A stretch of DNA of 9,587 nucleotides from an uncultured Ruminococcus sp. (GTDB lineage: Bacteria > Bacillota > Clostridia > Oscillospirales > CAG-272). The notes under the pieces were generated by a model. That model was not told the DNA's origin. It saw nothing but the letters and a program-made list of their open reading frames with translations, and ran no database searches. Positions 6,495 to 9,587 of this stretch are shown in pieces. The stretch lies in assembly GCA_902783705.1 (NCBI GenBank), contig CACZSA010000286.1, positions 1 through 9,587 on the forward strand, read 5' to 3'. The translations under genes were made by a program, and so were the position numbers. Positions within the stretch are counted from its first letter, which is position 1; the number at the start of each line of letters is the position of its first letter.

Positions 6495-6535
6495 AAAAAA
6501 GGAAACCCGCCGAATCGCGCTGATCCGGCGGGTTT
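6495..6535 (-). terminator. Rho-independent terminator of the GH95-like gene
   Basis: On the minus strand a perfect 10-bp stem (arms 6526-6535 and 6503-6512; CGGCGGGTTT pairing with AAACCCGCCG) is followed by CCTTTTTT (6502-6495). It lies 46 bases after the glycosidase stop codon and should isolate that gene from the operon downstream. The + strand copy is followed by TTTTCGCTGTTTT and could work weakly in the other direction. Confidence 0.88.
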
Positions 6536-6581
6536 TCGCTGTTTTGATCGGTTCGCTGTGATCGGGGACTCTCCGGGCCGC

Positions 6582-8681
6582 TCATGCCTCGGCGCGGCAG
6601 ACGGTGAGGACGTCACCGGCCTCGGTCGGGATTTCGGTGACCTCGTCGGTCAGCGGGATCGACAGGCCGCCCTTCACGACGCGGTATCCCTCCCCCGGCT
6701 TCTCAAGCACGAGCGTCCGGCCCCGCTCGCTCCGGATCTGAGCATGGATCTCCCCGTCTTCCATCGAGCCGTCGACGAGGAAGGCGCCGTTTGCCCGCAG
6801 GCCGTGGAAGGAGACGTCCGTGCCGTCCCAGCAGGGGAAGAGGCGGAGGATCCCCTCGTGGCTCTGCAGCAGCATTTCGTTGACCAGACCGGGGATCGCC
6901 GCGCTGTTCTCCAGTCCCCCGCCGCCGTAGCGGAACATTCCGTTCGGGAGCGCGCGCTTTTCGATGACCTCATCCACGTGCCCGAAGATCTCCTCCGGCG
7001 CGTACCCGAGCCTTGCCGCCATGGGGTAGTAAGCGCAGAAGCGGTTGTGGCTGTCCCAGATCGCAAGACGCCGGTGGGTGTTCTGCGCCGCCCGGTACAG
7101 CTCCGGCGTGGTGGTCCGTCCCACCTGGCCGATCGGGTAGATGTATTCGATCGTCAGCTCGCGCAGCTCGTCATGCCCCTCGACGCCGCGCAGAACGGTC
7201 TGTCCCTCGTATTCGAGGGTGTCCGCCATCGGCAGGTGGTCGAGGATGTACTGCCACTTCGGGATCCGGTCGGCGTTGAGACCGAGCTCTTCGGAGAGGT
7301 CGATCATGAGTGTGAAGAGCATCCGGACCAGCCCGCGGGAGAGGATCGGGTTCTTGTCGTCCTGTCCGTTTGGCATGTAGTTCGGGCCGGAATACCAGCC
7401 GACCTCGTTCAGGGAGTCGTTGTAGATCTGATACGCGCCGTCCTCGAAGACGAGATAATCCTCCCAGAATTCCGTCAGCGCGAGGAGATAATCGTAGTAC
7501 TCCCGCCGCGCGAAATCCTTGTCCCGCGTTGCGTACCAGTGCATCGCCGGAACCACCGCGGCATACGCGCCGTTGCTCTTCTGTCCGAGGAAGAGGTGTC
7601 CGTGCTCCTTCGTGTCGGGGCGGACGTCGGTCTCCATGCCGAGCGGTCCGATCCCCACCGGATAATACGCGCCGCGGACGCCGAGGAACTCCTGCGCATA
7701 CCGCCGGGCGATGGGAAGGAAATCGTTCAGCGGAGACATATAGCATTCGAGAAGCTCCGGATGGTTCGACGCGGCGAGGGCGTAGAACGGGGCTTCGTAG
7801 TTGTAGTTGAGATGGTAGTCGCCGAACCAGCCCATCCCGTCCGCCGTGGAGTACGCGCCCCAGAGCCCGGGCGGGAACTTCTTGTTCCGCGCGCAGCAGG
7901 CCACGGCATAGATCCCGGCATACCAGAAGAGCTCCAGCTTCTCATGCCCCGGCAGGGAGACGCCGCTCTTCGACCAGAAATCCGTCCACCACGCGCCGTG
8001 CGCGGCGAGGAGGTGTTCGCAGGCCTCCGGATCCAGCGCGGACACACGCTCGATCGTCTGGCTTTTCCATGCCGCCGAGTCGTGGTTCGTGCCGACAGAG
8101 ACCGCCCAGAGGATCCGCTCGCGGCCGTTCTCCACAGTCCGGGAGATCCTCTTCGCGGCGCAGATCCCGTGCGTCGGGAAACGGCACGCGGGGGTGTCGA
8201 AGCTGCGCGTCCGGTAGACGACGGAGCCGTCACACCCGCCCTCGGTGACGGCTTCGGAGCCCTCGAGCGGAAGGAGGGAGAGGGAAGCGGAGACGGCGGG
8301 ATATGTCCGGTCGAGCGAGAGGAGGATCGTGTTCTCCTCAGCGCAGACCGTCGCGCGCAGATCGGCGGAGAAAGGCCCGGCTTTCAGATGAAGCGAGATC
8401 GCCGCCTCGTCGAGATCTTCTTCGGCACAATACTCCGCGTAGGCCAGATGGGGAAGCAGGATCTCCACAAGTCCGAGCGGCGCGATCCCGCCCCTTTCCT
8501 CCACGTAGACCCGTCCGTCGGCCTTCCAGAAATCGGCCTTGCCGACGTACAGCCGGACTCTGTCCGCAGTGCCGCCGAGCGTGATTGTGACGTCGCCGTT
8601 GCCCGCGATCAGGCCGTCGGGCAGGGCTTCGTTCGGCGTCGCCTCCGCCGGATGATGAATGGTAAAGATATGTCTGCTCAC
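6582..8681 (-). CDS. GH95-like (alpha/alpha)6-barrel glycoside hydrolase, intracellular
   Basis: A 699-residue protein with an N-terminal beta-sandwich (about 1-215, with the GLIAGNGDV motif at 23-31), an (alpha/alpha)6 barrel (about 230-610) and a C-terminal beta domain. P-P-G-L-W-G (270-275), then N292-Y-N294 in DYHLNYNYE and E602-M-L-L-Q-S-H plus F615-P-C and HGLRANGAF (626-634) match the GH95 layout. N292/N294 fit the two Asn that position the water in GH95 alpha-L-fucosidases. The family's C-terminal Asp region (DGNFG) appears as E591-N592, so the catalytic base may differ. No signal peptide. I use GTG 8681-8679 as the start because AAGGGAGG (8696-8689) sits 7 bases before it and no family similarity lies upstream; the frame stays open to 9008 but crosses the promoter. 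It is monocistronic. Fucosidase, galactosidase or another activity is possible. Confidence 0.8.
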   Translation of the reverse strand: MSRHIFTIHHPAEATPNEALPDGLIAGNGDVTITLGGTADRVRLYVGKADFWKADGRVYVEERGGIAPLGLVEILLPHLAYAEYCAEEDLDEAAISLHLKAGPFSADLRATVCAEENTILLSLDRTYPAVSASLSLLPLEGSEAVTEGGCDGSVVYRTRSFDTPACRFPTHGICAAKRISRTVENGRERILWAVSVGTNHDSAAWKSQTIERVSALDPEACEHLLAAHGAWWTDFWSKSGVSLPGHEKLELFWYAGIYAVACCARNKKFPPGLWGAYSTADGMGWFGDYHLNYNYEAPFYALAASNHPELLECYMSPLNDFLPIARRYAQEFLGVRGAYYPVGIGPLGMETDVRPDTKEHGHLFLGQKSNGAYAAVVPAMHWYATRDKDFARREYYDYLLALTEFWEDYLVFEDGAYQIYNDSLNEVGWYSGPNYMPNGQDDKNPILSRGLVRMLFTLMIDLSEELGLNADRIPKWQYILDHLPMADTLEYEGQTVLRGVEGHDELRELTIEYIYPIGQVGRTTTPELYRAAQNTHRRLAIWDSHNRFCAYYPMAARLGYAPEEIFGHVDEVIEKRALPNGMFRYGGGGLENSAAIPGLVNEMLLQSHEGILRLFPCWDGTDVSFHGLRANGAFLVDGSMEDGEIHAQIRSERGRTLVLEKPGEGYRVVKGGLSIPLTDEVTEIPTEAGDVLTVCRAEA

Positions 8682-8736
8682 AGGAATACCTCCCTTGTAA
8701 CGCTGAAATCCGAATGCACAGGCATTGCTGTCTTTT

Positions 8737-8768
8737 TCATCATACCATAATTTTATTGCGAAGCTGTG
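8737..8768 (-). promoter_or_regulatory. Promoter of the GH95-like gene, mirror copy of a 32-bp box
   Basis: On the minus strand CACAG (8768-8764) precedes an extended -10 element TGGTATGAT (8747-8739). Transcription should begin near 8732, leaving a leader of about 50 bases. No TTGACA-like -35 is present at 16-18 bases; the conserved CACAGnTTCGC block takes that position. It is 26/32 identical to the + strand copy at 8868-8899. Confidence 0.68.
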
Positions 8769-8867
8769 AACAAATGCGGGCCTATCACTCTTTTTCGGCG
8801 GGGATCGGACGCTCAGACCGGGATCCTTCGCCGGGGGATCTCTTTTAACGGTTTTTTTCTGTGCGGA

Positions 8868-8899
8868 CACAGTTTCGCCATGATTTTGTGGTATGATGA
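8868..8899 (+). promoter_or_regulatory. Promoter of the pilin-like gene, mirror copy of a 32-bp box
   Basis: CACAG (8868-8872) and TGGTATGAT (8889-8897) occur with the same 24-base offset as in the minus-strand copy. The predicted start is near 8904, 25 bases before the ATG. As in the partner, the -35 region is CACAGnTTCGC rather than TTGACA. A T7 run (8852-8858) lies just upstream. Confidence 0.68.
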
Positions 8900-8928
8900 G
8901 CGTGATAACTCCCGTCCTGAGGTGGTAT

Positions 8929-9587
8929 ATGAGAAAGATATGGATAGCGGCGGGGATCGCGGTCCTCATGACCCTGATCACGCTGTTTGCGACCGCGGCG
9001 GAGCCCATCGGAGCGGATTCGAGGGGGACGATGACGGTGACCGTCCGCGCGTACCGCGGTGAGTCGGCGGTGGCATCGGAAACCCTGACGCCCCTCCAGG
9101 ACGTCGCGGTCTATGCCTACCGGATCGCCGATATTGCCGGCACCCCTGCGAGCTTCACTTATACCCCGACGGACGACTTCGCCGGATTCGCGGCTTACAG
9201 CGGCGCGGAGATGCAGTTCGACTGGGACAGCAGTGAAGGCTGGGACGCCTTCGCCGTGCAGATCGTGAACTACATCCGCTCGGTCAACGGCGAGCCGATC
9301 GAGGACGGTACGGTGATCCGCCGGGTTTATCCCGAAGCGAGATACTATACGAACACGGACGGTCAGGTCACGTTTGAAGATCTTCCCGCGGGCCTGTATC
9401 TCGTCTACATCGCCCCCGCGACGGTGGACGGCTATCGCTATGAATTCGGCACGCCCGCGTTCGTCTCGGTCCCGACGGTGAGCCCGGACAAGACGATCGA
9501 CGCGGACACCGAGTGGGAATACGACGTGGAAGTCAATCCGAAGCCGCCGACAGGTGTGCCGGAGACCCCGCCGGACCCGCCGGAACC
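8929..9587 (+). CDS. Secreted Cna_B/SpaA-type pilin-like surface protein, N-terminal part
   Basis: The frame is open from ATG 8929 to the window end (219 codons), so the C-terminus is missing. A basic start (MRKIW) and a hydrophobic core (residues 5-23, to about ATAAEP) form a signal peptide. A prealbumin-like repeat follows, with T142-D-G-Q-V-T-F-E-D-L-P-A-G-L-Y-L-V158 matching the typical strand and DLPxGxYLV turn of Cna_B/SpaA pilin domains, and a later PAFVSVPTV (172-180) and EYDVEVNPKP (197-206), the usual end of such a domain before the next. The final 15 residues are Pro-rich (KPPTGVPETPPDPPE), a cell-wall-spanning style linker. An LPxTG sorting signal would be expected beyond the window. 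GAGGTGG (8919-8925) serves as ribosome binding site. It is divergent from the GH95-like gene. Adhesin or pilus subunit is likely; the partner sortase is not visible. Confidence 0.75.
   Translation, partial: MRKIWIAAGIAVLMTLITLFATAAEPIGADSRGTMTVTVRAYRGESAVASETLTPLQDVAVYAYRIADIAGTPASFTYTPTDDFAGFAAYSGAEMQFDWDSSEGWDAFAVQIVNYIRSVNGEPIEDGTVIRRVYPEARYYTNTDGQVTFEDLPAGLYLVYIAPATVDGYRYEFGTPAFVSVPTVSPDKTIDADTEWEYDVEVNPKPPTGVPETPPDPPE

Larger units (their letters stand above)
6100..6581. other. Long intergenic region upstream of the operon
   Basis: About 480 bases without a confident protein gene. It holds the operon leader, operator-like palindromes and promoter (6100-6232), a stretch with several small hairpins (6297-6395, including ACCGG/CCGGT at 6334-6351 followed by TTTT), a long-range inverted repeat (6413-6477), a possible 34-codon ORF on the minus strand, and the terminator of the GH95-like gene (6495-6535). 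I recognise no known RNA family: no SRP RNA core, riboswitch core or tRNA arm set was found by eye. Confidence 0.6.

Noticed and set aside
6435..8750. 771-codon ORF on the + strand opposite the GH95-like gene
   Set aside because: It is a shadow frame of a GC-rich gene. Its translation is dominated by Arg, Val, Glu and Asp with no recognisable domain, and the opposite frame carries clear glycosidase motifs.
8682..9008. In-frame upstream extension of the GH95-like protein to an ATG at 9008
   Set aside because: It crosses the promoter box and the divergent gene's start, has no family similarity, and a strong SD sits before the GTG at 8681.
8766..9062. 98-codon + strand ORF spanning the divergent promoter
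   Set aside because: It is out of frame with the pilin-like gene, crosses its promoter, and has no SD or domain. The similar translated stretches on both strands reflect the repeated promoter box.
1..9587. CRISPR array, insertion sequence or phage element
   Set aside because: No regularly spaced repeats, transposase or integrase ORFs, or terminal inverted repeats with target duplications were seen.

Overview
The window looks like a chromosomal segment from a GC-rich, host- or gut-associated member of the Firmicutes (Clostridia). This is an inference. It rests on a lipoprotein solute-binding protein with a Gram-positive-style lipobox, strong AGGAGG-type ribosome binding sites, extended -10 promoters, a Cna_B/SpaA-like pilin-type surface protein, and a set of sugar-processing enzymes. 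No mobile elements, CRISPR arrays, tRNAs or rRNAs were seen.

Layout. At the left edge (1-321, +) is the C-terminal part of a PfkB-family sugar kinase that most resembles fructoselysine 6-kinase (FrlD). It converges on a four-gene minus-strand operon, and a strong hairpin terminator separates them. In transcription order the operon reads: a DUF4838/GH163-like glycosidase (6099-4543), an ABC-type solute-binding lipoprotein (4505-2979), a calcineurin-like metallophosphoesterase (2878-1877) and a GH20-type beta-hexosaminidase-like enzyme (1860-424). The operon has a clear promoter (TTGCAG-N17-TATAAT, 6232-6204) with an overlapping palindrome cluster at the start of the transcript. A hairpin lies between the binding-protein gene and the phosphoesterase gene. 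An intergenic stretch of about 480 bp (6100-6581) separates the operon from a second minus-strand glycosidase gene (8681-6582, GH95-like, GTG start), which ends in its own terminator. Divergent from it, at the right edge (8929-9587, +), is the start of a secreted surface protein of pilin type. The two divergent genes share an almost identical 32-bp promoter box in mirror orientation.

How the genes may work together. None of the three glycosidases, nor the phosphoesterase, shows a signal peptide, while the binding protein is a lipoprotein. This fits a model in which oligosaccharides are captured at the surface, imported, and cleaved in the cytoplasm. The DUF4838/GH163 and GH20 families point to GlcNAc-containing (N-glycan-like) substrates. 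The phosphoesterase raises the possibility of a phosphorylated or phosphodiester-modified glycan. No ABC permease or ATPase gene lies in the operon, so the transporter must be completed from elsewhere. Substrate assignments are inference.
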